A DNA stretch of 64,000 nt from Pseudogracilibacillus sp037072025 (GTDB taxonomy: Bacteria; Bacillota; Bacilli; Bacillales; Amphibacillaceae): NCBI RefSeq assembly GCF_037072025.1, contig NZ_JAXHDD010000003.1, forward strand, positions 88,755 to 152,754. Direction: 5' to 3'. Under the pieces are notes generated by a model. The model was not told the origin of the DNA. It worked only from the letters and a program-made list of their open reading frames with translations, and ran no database searches. Positions 43,300 through 53,285 of the stretch are shown piece by piece (the first letter of the stretch is position 1; the number at the start of each line of letters is the position of its first letter). Made by a program: the position numbers and the translations under genes.

Positions 43300-44271
43300 A
43301 TGAACATATTAGTAACAAGCGCAGGTCGTAGGGTGAAAATAATTGAATACTTTAAAGATGTGGTTGAAAAAGAACAAGGAAAAGTAATCACAACGGATTG
43401 TGATGCTCATGCTCCAGCTATTTATTTCAGTGATGATTATGAAATTGTGCCATGTATTGATGAGCCAAATTATATTAATATTATACTTGAAATATGTAAG
43501 AAACACGACATCAATGCCATCATTTCATTAATTGACCCGGAATTAGAAATATTAGCAAGCAATAAGAATCTATTTGATAATCATAATATTCAATTAATCT
43601 TATCACCTAAGGATATGGTAGATATTTCATTTGATAAATTGAAAACTTATAAGTACTTAAAAAATAAAGAAGTTCCTTCTGTCCCAACATATGATAACTT
43701 AGATGAAGTAAAAGATTTATTGAAATCAAATAAGTTATCATATCCTTTAGTTGTTAAACCAGCAAAAGGAAGTGCAAGTATTGGTTTGTACATCGTTTCA
43801 AATGAATCAGAATTGAACGAAGCATTTTACAAACTAGAAGGGCAAATTATACAACCCTTTTATAAAGATAAAGAATTTGGAATCGATGTATATATTGATA
43901 TGGTTAATGGCGAATTAGTTGACTTATTCATTAAAGAAAAAATAAAAATGCGAGCTGGAGAAACTGATAAATCGATATCAACACATAGTGAAAAAATAGA
44001 AGAATTAATAAAGAAAATGATTGAAAAAACCAACTTTATAGGCCCAATCGATATTGATTGTTTTGAGTTTAATGGTGAATATTTTATTTCTGAAATAAAT
44101 CCAAGATTTGGTGGAGGATATCCACATGCTTATGAATTAGGATGTAATTTCATGGAATACATTGTTACAAATTTGAAAAACGAAGAGAATGAAACTTATA
44201 AAACATATAAATACAAAGCAGAGATTGTGATGATGAAATATGATCATTTGAAGTTAATAAAAGAAAAATAA
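43300..44271 (+). CDS. ATP-grasp ligase (PylC/carbamoyl-phosphate-synthase-like)
   Basis: A 323-residue protein: N-terminal preATP-grasp Rossmann part (MNILVTSAGRRVKIIEYF, where CarB-like relatives have a similar GGR), central ATP-binding lysines (YPLVVKPAKGSASIGLYIV), and the metal-binding end (PIDIDCFEFNGEYFISEINP, RFGGGYP). Such enzymes form amide bonds through acyl phosphates. GAGGAG precedes the ATG. Paired with the PLP enzyme before it and the adenylating enzyme after it. Confidence 0.82.
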   Translation: MNILVTSAGRRVKIIEYFKDVVEKEQGKVITTDCDAHAPAIYFSDDYEIVPCIDEPNYINIILEICKKHDINAIISLIDPELEILASNKNLFDNHNIQLILSPKDMVDISFDKLKTYKYLKNKEVPSVPTYDNLDEVKDLLKSNKLSYPLVVKPAKGSASIGLYIVSNESELNEAFYKLEGQIIQPFYKDKEFGIDVYIDMVNGELVDLFIKEKIKMRAGETDKSISTHSEKIEELIKKMIEKTNFIGPIDIDCFEFNGEYFISEINPRFGGGYPHAYELGCNFMEYIVTNLKNEENETYKTYKYKAEIVMMKYDHLKLIKEK

Positions 44272-44297
44272 GAAATTTATGTATCGGAGAGTTAAAT

Positions 44298-45605
44298 ATG
44301 TTTTTTTTGCCTCAATTAAGAGAAAGAAAAATAAAACCACATTTAGAAAAAGAAAAAACATTCTATCAAAACATGAAAATTGATCAGGTTGAATCTTATC
44401 AACTCCAAAGGTTTAATAAAGAATGGGAAAAAATTCAGATTCATGTTGATTTCTATAAAAATCTTGTGAATAAAAAGGAAGTCCCAAGAGCCTTTGATAG
44501 TTTTGAACAAATTAATGAACTCCCTATTATTACAAGAGATTTTGTAAGTGAAAATATTCACCTTTTTACAAATAAAAGTAAAGAAGCTGATTCTTTTGGA
44601 ACAACAGGAGGTTCTACAGGTAATCCTTTACAATTTCCCAAATGGCACTCCGAAGCAGTACACTGCGAACCTTCTGTTTGGTATGTAAGAGATTTTTACG
44701 GTGTTAAAAGATCAGATAAAATGTTTAGATTATGGGGACATTCCCATACGTTAGGAAAAGGTCTAACTAGAGTCAAAAATAAATTGAAATTTGATATTGG
44801 TTTACCTTTAATAGGATTTAAACGGTTTTCAGCTTACGATTTATCAGAAGAAAAATTAAAAGAAGCCGGCGAAGAAATATTAAAGTTTAAACCCAAATAT
44901 ATTATTGGATATAGTAAAGCTTTATTTATGCTTGCTAAAGCAAATGAAGATAAAAAAGAAATCTTTCATCAGTTAAACTTAAAAGTTGTGTTAGGTGCAG
45001 CCGAAGGATTTGAAAGAAGTGAAGATCGAGAATTTGTCACGGAAATATTTGGCTGTCCAGTAGGCTTACAATATGCAGCAATGGAAACAAATTACATTGC
45101 TCAAACACATCCTGATGGTGAATATAAAGTATTATGGAAAAATAACATTTTAGAATGTGTAGATGATAACGGTAATCCAGCGGAAACGGGAAGAATTATT
45201 CTAACATCGTTATATCCAAGAGCATTTCCTTTAGTGAGGTATGAACTAGGAGACATAATTAGTGAATGTAAAAAAGACAAACATAGTGTATATTCATTTA
45301 AGGAAGTTAAAGGTAGAGATAATGACTTTTTAATGTTAGATGATAATACACCTATACATTCTGAGGGAATAACTCATGCAATTAAATTTTCTGATAAAAT
45401 TATTGCCTATCAAATAAGGTATACAACAAATAATATTTATACTATTTATGTGAAAAGTAAAGAAAAATTAATGAAACAGGATATTGAAGAAATTAGATTT
45501 CGTTTGAAACAAGTAGATGAGAGACTAGCACAATTAGAAATAAGACAGTCTCAAAGCTTAAGGCAGACTGTGGCAGGTAAGACTAAATGGTTGGTGGAAG
45601 AATAG
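44298..45605 (+). CDS. CapK-like adenylate-forming enzyme (PaaK family)
   Basis: A 435-residue member of the phenylacetate-CoA ligase/CapK family: ATP-binding loop FGTTGGSTGNPLQFP near residue 95, AAEGFERSEDREF, an AMP-binding region LQYAAMETNYIAQTHPDGEY, and VRYELGDII near 315 with the ribose-binding Asp. CapK-type proteins are common in capsule loci and may activate an acid for transfer to sugar. Following it is a decayed ISL3 insertion. Confidence 0.82.
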   Translation: MFFLPQLRERKIKPHLEKEKTFYQNMKIDQVESYQLQRFNKEWEKIQIHVDFYKNLVNKKEVPRAFDSFEQINELPIITRDFVSENIHLFTNKSKEADSFGTTGGSTGNPLQFPKWHSEAVHCEPSVWYVRDFYGVKRSDKMFRLWGHSHTLGKGLTRVKNKLKFDIGLPLIGFKRFSAYDLSEEKLKEAGEEILKFKPKYIIGYSKALFMLAKANEDKKEIFHQLNLKVVLGAAEGFERSEDREFVTEIFGCPVGLQYAAMETNYIAQTHPDGEYKVLWKNNILECVDDNGNPAETGRIILTSLYPRAFPLVRYELGDIISECKKDKHSVYSFKEVKGRDNDFLMLDDNTPIHSEGITHAIKFSDKIIAYQIRYTTNNIYTIYVKSKEKLMKQDIEEIRFRLKQVDERLAQLEIRQSQSLRQTVAGKTKWLVEE

Positions 45606-45748
45606 GAATCTTTATTATAGATAAAATAGGTTCAATAACAATTTACGGGTAGCATAATCCGACAAATTTGATGATAAAAAAGGAAAATCCAAACCACCTG
45701 TCGTATTGGTAAAGTAACTAAACAAATACCAACGAAAGGATGATTTGG

Positions 45749-46972
45749 ATGCTTAACCATTATATCATGACAAGCGATGGCGATAAAGTACCTTTTATCA
45801 TTACTCATCAAGTAGAAGTTCCATTCGGCTACCCAAACGTAGGATTGTACCGTCATATTCAATGTACAAATCAAGAAGCTCATTGTCCGGATTGTGGTTT
45901 TTGGACAACCAAAGTTCATGAGTATCATCCTAAATGGGTTGTTGCCGGTACTCACAATAACACACCCATCATTAATCATTTCAACCATTGTCGCTTTGCA
46001 TGTGATGTTTGTCATCATACGTTTATGGAGCCTTTGTCCTGGCTAAAGCCGTATCAACGCATTACCGAAATCGGCCATGAAGCACTTCTGTACGCAACAG
46101 ATGACTGTACGTTTAAAGCAGTTGGAGAAGCCTTTGGTCGTAGTGGTCAAAATGTGCGGATCCATGTATTAAAACATTATTCGGAGCAGCCGGATCTGAC
46201 GGAACGTTCAACACCCACGTTGATCGGAATGGATGAAATCAGTTTGGCCAAAGGGAAAGGCAAATATCGACTTGTCCTATATGACCTTTCCATTCCATGG
46301 CGTCCGCAACTGTTTCTGATGCATGAAAACAGGCGCAAGGAAGAAGTCAACAAGCTGCTCCATGAATTATCACATCCGGAACGAGTAATGGCGGTTGCGA
46401 TTGATATGTGGAGAGGTTATAAAACCGCGATTTAAACGGCACTCCCTGATGCAATTGTAGTCATTGATGCATTCCATGTTATTCAGGCTTCTACTAAAGC
46501 TATGGGCGAAGTTCGAAAAGACGTTCAGAAATCGTTAAGCAAGGAACAGCGGGATGACTTGAAAAAAAGACAAGGAGCTCTTTGCCGAATCGCCTGAAGA
46601 GTTAACAGAAGAGCAACAGGAACGCTTGAAACAATGGGAAGAGGCATCTCCGGAACTGGCACAATCCATCTTGAATGGAAAGAGAAGGTCCTGGCTTTTT
46701 CCCCGGAACCGTTCGAGGAATTGCTGAAAACGATCTGCAATTGGTTGCCCGAAATCCTTAATCGCTTTATCCATTACATATCCAACGCCAAAACGGAAGG
46801 GAAAAATAACCAGGTTCGGACGATGAATCAACAAGGTTTTGGTTATTCCATCAAATCGATCCAGGCACGGATGCGGATGAAGGAAGAAAAGAATGCCCAA
46901 CTCAAATGGAGGAAATACCAAGACCGTTATGAGAAACGTTTAAAACAAAATGGACAACAAATAGCTTGTTAA
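45749..46972 (+). pseudogene. ISL3-family transposase, multiply disrupted
   Basis: ATG 45749 follows AAAGGA. Zinc-finger part (CPDCGFWTTKVHEYHP...CDVCHH), HTH, and the DDE domain: LIGMDEISLAKGKGKYRLVL, AIDMWRGYKTAI, VVIDAFHVIQASTKA and the Glu in AKTEGKNNQVRTMNQQGFGY. Lesions: TAA at 46433-46435 where CAA is expected, an extra A in the seven-A run near 46563, and another shift near 46680. The IS lies within the EPS locus in the same orientation, between CapK and the glycosyltransferase. Terminal repeats could only be guessed. Confidence 0.85.
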
Positions 46973-47083
46973 ATTTTTTTCGACAAACATTCAAGCAGCC
47001 TATTATTATGAACTTTTAATGTCGACTATTGTCGATAATCCCGTGATAGTGAACCATAAAATATAAATTAAAGGAAGATATTC

Positions 47084-48151
47084 ATGCAAAAGGTTAGTAT
47101 TATAGTTCCAATCTATAATGCAGAAAATTACTTATCAAATTGCCTTGAAAGTTTAGTGAATCAGACATATAAAAATATAGAAATTATATTAATTAATGAT
47201 GGATCTATAGATAGTTCTTTATCTATCTGTCAACAATTTTCCAATGTGGATAAACGAATAACACTATTAAGTATTGATAATTCTGGTGTTTCTACAGCAA
47301 GAAACTTGGGGATTAAGCAAGCCACAGGAGATTATATAACATTTGTTGATAGTGATGATTGGATAGAATTAAATACAATAGAATTTACAATAGAAAAAGC
47401 TGTTGAAACAAATGCGGATATTATCGTATGGTCTTATTTTAAAAATTATGCAAATCAAGAAAGAGCCTTATCTTTAATTCCAGGTGGAAACCAAACATTT
47501 ACTGCAAAAAAAGAGATTTTATATCTAAAATCTATTTATCAATTTTATGGTCAAAAAAAATTTGGGGATACGGTATCTGCTGGAACGACATGGTGTAAAC
47601 TTTATAAAAGTAATTTAATTAAAGAAAATAATATTAAATTTAAAAAAGAGCTCACTCGTTCTCAAGATGTAATTTTTTGTTTGGAAGCATTTAGTAAAGC
47701 TAATTTGATTAAATATTATGATGAACATTTGTACCATTACCGGATTAATAATTCTTCGACTTGTTCTGGAACTAGATACATTGAAGATACATTAACCCCT
47801 TTTAATTCTCTATTAAATGAAATGGAGAAATTTTCAAAACAGTTTACTGAAAAAGAAAAGTTCGATGATGTAATAAATGCAAGAGCAGTTCAAATAATTT
47901 TATGGCATTTAGATCACAAATATTTTCATAAAGACTATAAAGCAAATATTTTTAAGAGAAAAAGAGAAATAATAAAATTTATAAACTTAGAGCCATACAA
48001 ATCTGCTTTGAGAAACGTTGATTTAAATTTATTACCCAAGAAGGAACGAACAGTCACAAAACTATTTAGAAAAAATTTAATTGTAACGTTTTATATAATT
48101 TATCGGATGCATCAATCTTATATGAGGTTAAATAATAAAAAATTCGATTAA
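47084..48151 (+). CDS. GT2-family glycosyltransferase (EpsJ-like)
   Basis: A 355-residue GT-A fold: VSIIVPIYNAENYLSNCLES at the start, LINDGSIDSS, STARNLGIKQATGDYITFVD and the DxD-type SDDW near 92. A C-terminal helical part ends in a basic tail. It should add one sugar to the undecaprenyl-linked repeat unit on the cytoplasmic side. AAGGAAG precedes the ATG. It is the only recognisable classical glycosyltransferase in the locus apart from the initiating one. Confidence 0.9.
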   Translation: MQKVSIIVPIYNAENYLSNCLESLVNQTYKNIEIILINDGSIDSSLSICQQFSNVDKRITLLSIDNSGVSTARNLGIKQATGDYITFVDSDDWIELNTIEFTIEKAVETNADIIVWSYFKNYANQERALSLIPGGNQTFTAKKEILYLKSIYQFYGQKKFGDTVSAGTTWCKLYKSNLIKENNIKFKKELTRSQDVIFCLEAFSKANLIKYYDEHLYHYRINNSSTCSGTRYIEDTLTPFNSLLNEMEKFSKQFTEKEKFDDVINARAVQIILWHLDHKYFHKDYKANIFKRKREIIKFINLEPYKSALRNVDLNLLPKKERTVTKLFRKNLIVTFYIIYRMHQSYMRLNNKKFD

Positions 48152-48220
48152 ATTCATAGAATATTTTATTTTATAATATGTATAGATATTGTTTGGAATA
48201 CTTAGGAAGTGAATTATATT

Positions 48221-48645
48221 TTGAAAATAAATTTAAAAGTATTAGCTTTTGTAATTATATTTTTTACTATATTAGAAACGGATTATTTTCTATAGAGCTA
48301 ATTTATTCATATTATGGTGATGGTAGTAGATAAATTGTGCTTAGTGCACTAAGAGAGAAAGAGACTTCACAACACCATACTTCAGTATATGTTCCAACAT
48401 GGAATAATTGGTTTTATTCCAATAGTGTTATTAGTACTATTATTTATTAAGCGCATCGCTTAATTTAAATAGCATGAAATTGCAAAATTTGTATTATTTT
48501 CTTTTTTGTTTCTACTACGATGATGATAAGTGAAGTATACTCATTTACTTTTTTATTGGTTGTCTTACTACTAGATATATTTATAGAAGATATTATTAAG
48601 CTAGAAAATAAAAAGAATAAAATATTAAGGAAAAGCCATGATTAA
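48221..48645 (+). pseudogene. O-antigen polymerase/ligase (Wzy-like) remnant
   Basis: Starts with AGGAAGTG then TTG (KINLKVLAFVIIFFTILETD) and decays at once. Later pieces keep the end of a Wzy-like protein: LQYMFQHGIIGFIPIVLLVL followed by LFIKRIA, and SEVYSFTFLLVVLLLDIFIE. Several stops lie between and most of the gene is missing. The last codons overlap the flippase start by 8 bases, so it was once the gene before wzx. EpsG at 57744 probably does the polymerisation now. Confidence 0.6.
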
Positions 48646-49909
48646 AAATAATCTAAAAAATAAATTCGTAAAAAATGTCGTCATAGTTGCAAGTGGTACA
48701 GCAGGCGCTCAAGCTATTACAATGTTGTTTTCTCCAATAATCACAAGATTATATGGACCTGAAGCATTTGGAGTAATGGGAACATTTAGTGCCATGATAA
48801 ATATGATTATCCCAATTGCTGCTTTAACTTATCCAATAGCAATCGTGTTACCTAAAAGAGATGATGATGCACAAGGAATTGTAAAGTTATCAATGCTTGT
48901 ATCATTGATTTTATCAATTATTTCATTAATTATTATTTTGTTATTTAGGGAACCACTGGCTAATTTATTTAATTTTAAAAATATTTCTATGTATTTATAT
49001 TTCATACCAGTAATAATTATATTTTCTGGTTTTATGCAGGTTTTAGAACAATGGATGATAAGAACAAAGCAGTTTTCAATAAATGCCAAAGCTACACTTT
49101 ATCAATCTTTAATTGTAAATATCAGTAAAGTCGGAATTGGCTTCTTTTACCCTATAGCTCAGGTTTTAGTTTTTTTTACAGCGATAGCTAATGGACTAAG
49201 AGGAACATTAATGTATTTATTTTCTGATAAAAATATAAGTTTTAAATCTAATAAAAGTGTTAATATTAAACAATTAGCGCAGAAACATTATGATTTTCCA
49301 GTCTATCGCGCCCCTCAAGATTTAATAGACTCTGCATCCCAAGGTGTACCTGTAATCATGTTGACAACATTCTTTGGTCCAGCTGCTGCAGGTTTTTATA
49401 CAATAGGGAGAACAGTTTTAAGATTGCCGACCAATTTAATAGGTAAAGCAGTTGGAGATGTATTTTATCCTCGAATTGCAGAAGCAGCTATAAATAAAGA
49501 AGATGTCGCAGGTTTAATTAGAAAGGCAACATTCTCGCTAGCAATCGTAGGAATTATTCCTTTTGGTGTTGTAATGTTGTTTGGCCCATTTCTTTTTAGC
49601 TTAGTATTTGGGAGTGATTGGGAAATGGCTGGGGAATATGCAAGGTGGATTTCAATTTGGTCGTATTTTGCGTTTATGAATCGACCAAGTGTTAGGACAT
49701 TACCGGTATTAAATGCGCAAAAGTTCCATCTGATTTGGACAATATTATGGACAGCCTTAAGAATAGGTTTGTTAGCTTTTACTTATTATTTATCTAAAGA
49801 TGACTTATTAAGTATAGCTGTGTTTTGTATATCTGGCACAATATCAAATGCATTATTAATATCAATTACTATTAGATTAAGTCGAAAGAGAATGATGAAA
49901 TATGAGTGA
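48638..49909 (+). CDS. Polysaccharide flippase (Wzx type)
   Basis: A 423-residue MATE/MVF-like membrane protein with about 12 helices and the polysaccharide-synthesis flippase start (GTAGAQAITMLFSPIITRLYGPEAFG). A central conserved stretch DFPVYRAPQDLIDSASQGVP is typical of this group. AAGGAAAAGCC before the ATG lies in the decayed polymerase. It flips the lipid-linked repeat unit across the membrane. Its end overlaps the next gene by 8 bases. Confidence 0.88.
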   Translation: MIKNNLKNKFVKNVVIVASGTAGAQAITMLFSPIITRLYGPEAFGVMGTFSAMINMIIPIAALTYPIAIVLPKRDDDAQGIVKLSMLVSLILSIISLIIILLFREPLANLFNFKNISMYLYFIPVIIIFSGFMQVLEQWMIRTKQFSINAKATLYQSLIVNISKVGIGFFYPIAQVLVFFTAIANGLRGTLMYLFSDKNISFKSNKSVNIKQLAQKHYDFPVYRAPQDLIDSASQGVPVIMLTTFFGPAAAGFYTIGRTVLRLPTNLIGKAVGDVFYPRIAEAAINKEDVAGLIRKATFSLAIVGIIPFGVVMLFGPFLFSLVFGSDWEMAGEYARWISIWSYFAFMNRPSVRTLPVLNAQKFHLIWTILWTALRIGLLAFTYYLSKDDLLSIAVFCISGTISNALLISITIRLSRKRMMKYE

Positions 49910-51659
49910 TTTTTTATATTCGACCAAAAAGATAGAGCAAAAAATGATATATAAAGTCTTTAAAAACATTTATAAAAATGAAAAAACCAATTTGAAATAT
50001 TATCAAGGTACTTGGGGTTCATTGGCTATTTCTCAAAACACTTATAACGGATTCGAACCATTAGAAACAGAGGAATTCATTACAGTTGTAGTAGGTGGTC
50101 CACTACTTATGTTTCGAGATAATAGTTTTATTACTATTAAAGAAAGTAATGAAGGAACGAAATCTATTTTTAATCGTTGGTTGAATGGAAAAATAAATTG
50201 GAACGAAGATTTTAGTGGACCGTTTCACATATTAATTATAAATAAAAAAGAAAGAACTTGTTTGAGTGTTACTGATATTATGTCATTTGTACCAGTTTAT
50301 TATTTTAATAATGAGAAAAATAGTTATATATGCTCTCACGTAGATATGTTGGCAGAAGTATCAGGTGATAAAGAAAACCTAGACGAAATTTCTTTAATAG
50401 ATTTTATTTTACATGGAGTTGTAACTTATCCGTATACTTTCTATAAGAATATAAAGCAATTACAACCAGCTTCAACACATAAAATTAATGTAAATAAATT
50501 GAGAACAAATAGCTATTGGATTCCAATAGAAGAAAATAGTTACAGTTCGATTAATGAAGCTGCAGATGATATTAGGAAAAATTTAATTAAGTACATTAAT
50601 AAAATAACCTCTGAGACAACAAATATAGCTCAATTTATAAGCGGGGGAGAAGATTCTAGAACTTTATCAGGACTTTTAAAAGATATAAATAGAGATGCAT
50701 TCATTTATTTAGATTCGATGAATCGTGAAGGGAAATTAGCAAAAAGAATAACAGAAAACTACAATGCGACATTTAATCTTAGAACTAGAACTTATACACA
50801 TTATTTGGATATTTTACCTGAATGTGCAAGCTTAGTCGGAACAGGATCAGAGTATCACCATGCACATACTTATGGATTTCATAAAGAAATTGAAAGATAC
50901 GATGCAGTGTTTGGTGGATTGTTTTCCGATGCTCTATTAAAAGGAGCAAGAATAAAGAAGCATATATGGACTATTAAACTGCCATTCTTGAGTGAAATAA
51001 AAGATAGGAGCTTTTCTAATTCTAATAAGCTAAAAGTTAATTTATTTGATGAAAAACAAATAAAAGAATTAACTTTAAGGAGACAGGAACACCTAGATTT
51101 TATTTGTCAATTTAGGAATGATTCAGCAGAAGAATGGTTTGAGTTATGGCCTAGTTCAATGAATAGGAATATACCAAATGTTCATGCAAATAGAAGATTG
51201 TTTAAAAGTTATGAGCCATTTTTATCGAATGAAATAGTTAAAATTAGTGCAAGAGTAAATCAAAGTTGGAAGTTAAATCGAAAATTATTCCATAAAAGCG
51301 TTAAACCATTTTTAAAACCTTCTAAATGGATTTTTCATAGTAATGGCTGGTTACCTTATTATTCATGGAAACCTAATATTTTAATTCATTTTACTACATG
51401 GACTTTTAGACAATTTGGTATTAGACTCGGTATTATTAAAGGAAATCAAGGCCCTTGGACTGAGTGGAGAAGTCTAATTACTACAAATGATTGGAATGAT
51501 TCAATACAAAGTTATTTAAGTAATACTACCATACTGTCTTCTGAGTTAAAGGCAAACATTGAAAATGTTTTAAAGAATAATTCACTTGCAGTATTACAAT
51601 ATATTGCGCTTACACAAGTGTTGTATGAAACATCGGTATTAAGTCAAAATAACGAATAG
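49902..51659 (+). CDS. Asparagine-synthase-like amidotransferase lacking the glutaminase cysteine
   Basis: A 585-residue protein. The first ~200 residues have an Ntn/GATase-like layout (GPLLMFRDN; DFSGPFHILIINKKERTCLSVTD; a HVDMLAEVSG strand). The initiator is followed by Ser, not Cys, so glutamine hydrolysis by the usual mechanism is unlikely. The second part has the ATP-pyrophosphatase loop in IAQFISGGEDSRTLSG near 245 and the VFGGLFSDALLKG stretch. Such proteins in glycan loci are candidates for amide formation. Overlaps the flippase gene. Confidence 0.78.
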   Translation: MSDFLYSTKKIEQKMIYKVFKNIYKNEKTNLKYYQGTWGSLAISQNTYNGFEPLETEEFITVVVGGPLLMFRDNSFITIKESNEGTKSIFNRWLNGKINWNEDFSGPFHILIINKKERTCLSVTDIMSFVPVYYFNNEKNSYICSHVDMLAEVSGDKENLDEISLIDFILHGVVTYPYTFYKNIKQLQPASTHKINVNKLRTNSYWIPIEENSYSSINEAADDIRKNLIKYINKITSETTNIAQFISGGEDSRTLSGLLKDINRDAFIYLDSMNREGKLAKRITENYNATFNLRTRTYTHYLDILPECASLVGTGSEYHHAHTYGFHKEIERYDAVFGGLFSDALLKGARIKKHIWTIKLPFLSEIKDRSFSNSNKLKVNLFDEKQIKELTLRRQEHLDFICQFRNDSAEEWFELWPSSMNRNIPNVHANRRLFKSYEPFLSNEIVKISARVNQSWKLNRKLFHKSVKPFLKPSKWIFHSNGWLPYYSWKPNILIHFTTWTFRQFGIRLGIIKGNQGPWTEWRSLITTNDWNDSIQSYLSNTTILSSELKANIENVLKNNSLAVLQYIALTQVLYETSVLSQNNE

Positions 51660-51671
51660 TTGAGGGCAAAT

Positions 51672-52721
51672 ATGAAAAAACAAATAAAAAAATTTTTGAA
51701 AGAGTACAAAAAGAATAAATATGACAAAATTCATAAAAAAAATGCATTAAATGCTTTAAGAGTAATCGAGAAAGATACAGGATATAAATTATCATCAAAG
51801 TTAAAATCTATTATTGATGAGTATTCGATAGAAGTATTAGGATCCAAAGAATATTCTTATTGGTTATATGCTTACACTGCATATAACCAAAAGTTTAAAG
51901 AAGGTTGGATTCCTGATAATTATTTTGGTTATATTGTTGCACCAAAAGTAAATAAAGGAATTGGAGAAATTTCTAATATTAAAACAATGTCAAGAAAAAT
52001 AGTGCAAACTGATTTACTTCCTGATAAATTTTATATGATTGATAAAACATTATACGATCAGGATTTCAATGTTATTGATAAAAAGGATGCATTTCATTTA
52101 CTTTTTAAAAATTATGATGAATTGTTTTATAAAAAAGATGAATCAAATCAAGGTAGAGGGGTTATAAAACTAGATAAAAATAATTTTGATTTAAACGAGT
52201 TATATAACTTAGGAGATGCAGTTATTCAAAGACCGATAGTTCAATCTGAATGGTTTGATGAAATTGTTACAGGTAGCGTAGCTACAATTAGAATAACAAC
52301 ATTAAAAGATAAAAAAAAGAATATTAAATTTGCAGGTTCCTACTTAAGAGTTGGAAGAAGTGATTCTGTATTAGTACAAGTAGATAGAACGGTGAGAATT
52401 CCAGTCATAGATGAAAGTGGCCTGTTAGGAGAATATGGGACAAATTTTGAATGGAAGAGGCATTATAAGCACCCAGATACTGGTTATAAGTTTTATAATC
52501 AAACTATTCCTCATTTCAATAAAGCTGTTCAAACATGTATTAAATTACATAAGAAAATACCACATTTTGCGATTATTGGATGGGATGTATCTATTAACGC
52601 TAAAGGTAATCCTGAAATTATTGAATGGAATGCTAGGCATCCAGATATAAAATTTATTGAAACAACAACCGGTCCTTGTTTTAAAACTTTAGAATGGGAA
52701 AAACTCCATAATGAAAATTGA
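51672..52721 (+). CDS. Sugar-transfer-associated ATP-grasp protein
   Basis: A 349-residue protein from ATG 51672 (GAGGG site). The ATP-grasp region contains FYKKDESNQGRGVIKL, DAVIQRPIVQSEWFDEIVTG, TIRITTLKD and the end motif IIGWDVSINAKGNPEIIEWN with the metal-binding E and N. This fits the ATP-grasp family found in EPS and wall-teichoic-acid loci. It follows the Asn-synthase-like gene by 12 bases, which suggests a functional pair. Confidence 0.82.
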   Translation: MKKQIKKFLKEYKKNKYDKIHKKNALNALRVIEKDTGYKLSSKLKSIIDEYSIEVLGSKEYSYWLYAYTAYNQKFKEGWIPDNYFGYIVAPKVNKGIGEISNIKTMSRKIVQTDLLPDKFYMIDKTLYDQDFNVIDKKDAFHLLFKNYDELFYKKDESNQGRGVIKLDKNNFDLNELYNLGDAVIQRPIVQSEWFDEIVTGSVATIRITTLKDKKKNIKFAGSYLRVGRSDSVLVQVDRTVRIPVIDESGLLGEYGTNFEWKRHYKHPDTGYKFYNQTIPHFNKAVQTCIKLHKKIPHFAIIGWDVSINAKGNPEIIEWNARHPDIKFIETTTGPCFKTLEWEKLHNEN

Positions 52722-53285
52722 TTTTTTATCGAGGGAAAATAATGGAACGAAGTGATTTAGTCTAGCCTGTGGATTTGCTGTAAACTTCTAGTTTTCTTGA
52801 TCTTTATAGGAATTTCAAAATTGGTTTGTTTTTAATCGAGGTAACGAGTTTATAACTTTAGGTTACTTATGTTTTAAAAGCTTCTAGATTATCTTTAATG
52901 ATGAAAAATATTTCATCATGTTATTATAGATTTTATTTATAATGTTGGATGGATTGTCTACTTAGTGAGTATTATAAATATTTTTGTAGTTAGTAAAACT
53001 CGTTTAATTCGATATAAAAAGCACAGAAATATTAGCTAATATTTAGGTTATAATCCGTTGGTTTTGATGCCTTTCCACAAGCTACAGATGAATTGAAGTG
53101 AGTGCTTAACTTTTATTACTTAATTAATACTAGATTCCTTTGCTCTTGGAAGAGAAAGATTGCATGAGCTAAGCTATATAGAAGTTGTTTTTAATTTAGT
53201 TATAAAGAGAGCGTGAAATGCAATATTAGAAGAACTTCAAAATATGTTAATAATAAAAGATACTTTTATACGAGGATGTGAATAA
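52722..53285. other. AT-rich gap inside the EPS locus
   Basis: About 560 bases with no supported gene. Short hydrophobic pieces (ACGFAVNFLVFLIFIGIS across two frames near 52760) suggest the remains of a decayed membrane gene, as at 48221-48645. The ribosome site GAGGATG of the next gene lies at its end. Confidence 0.35.
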
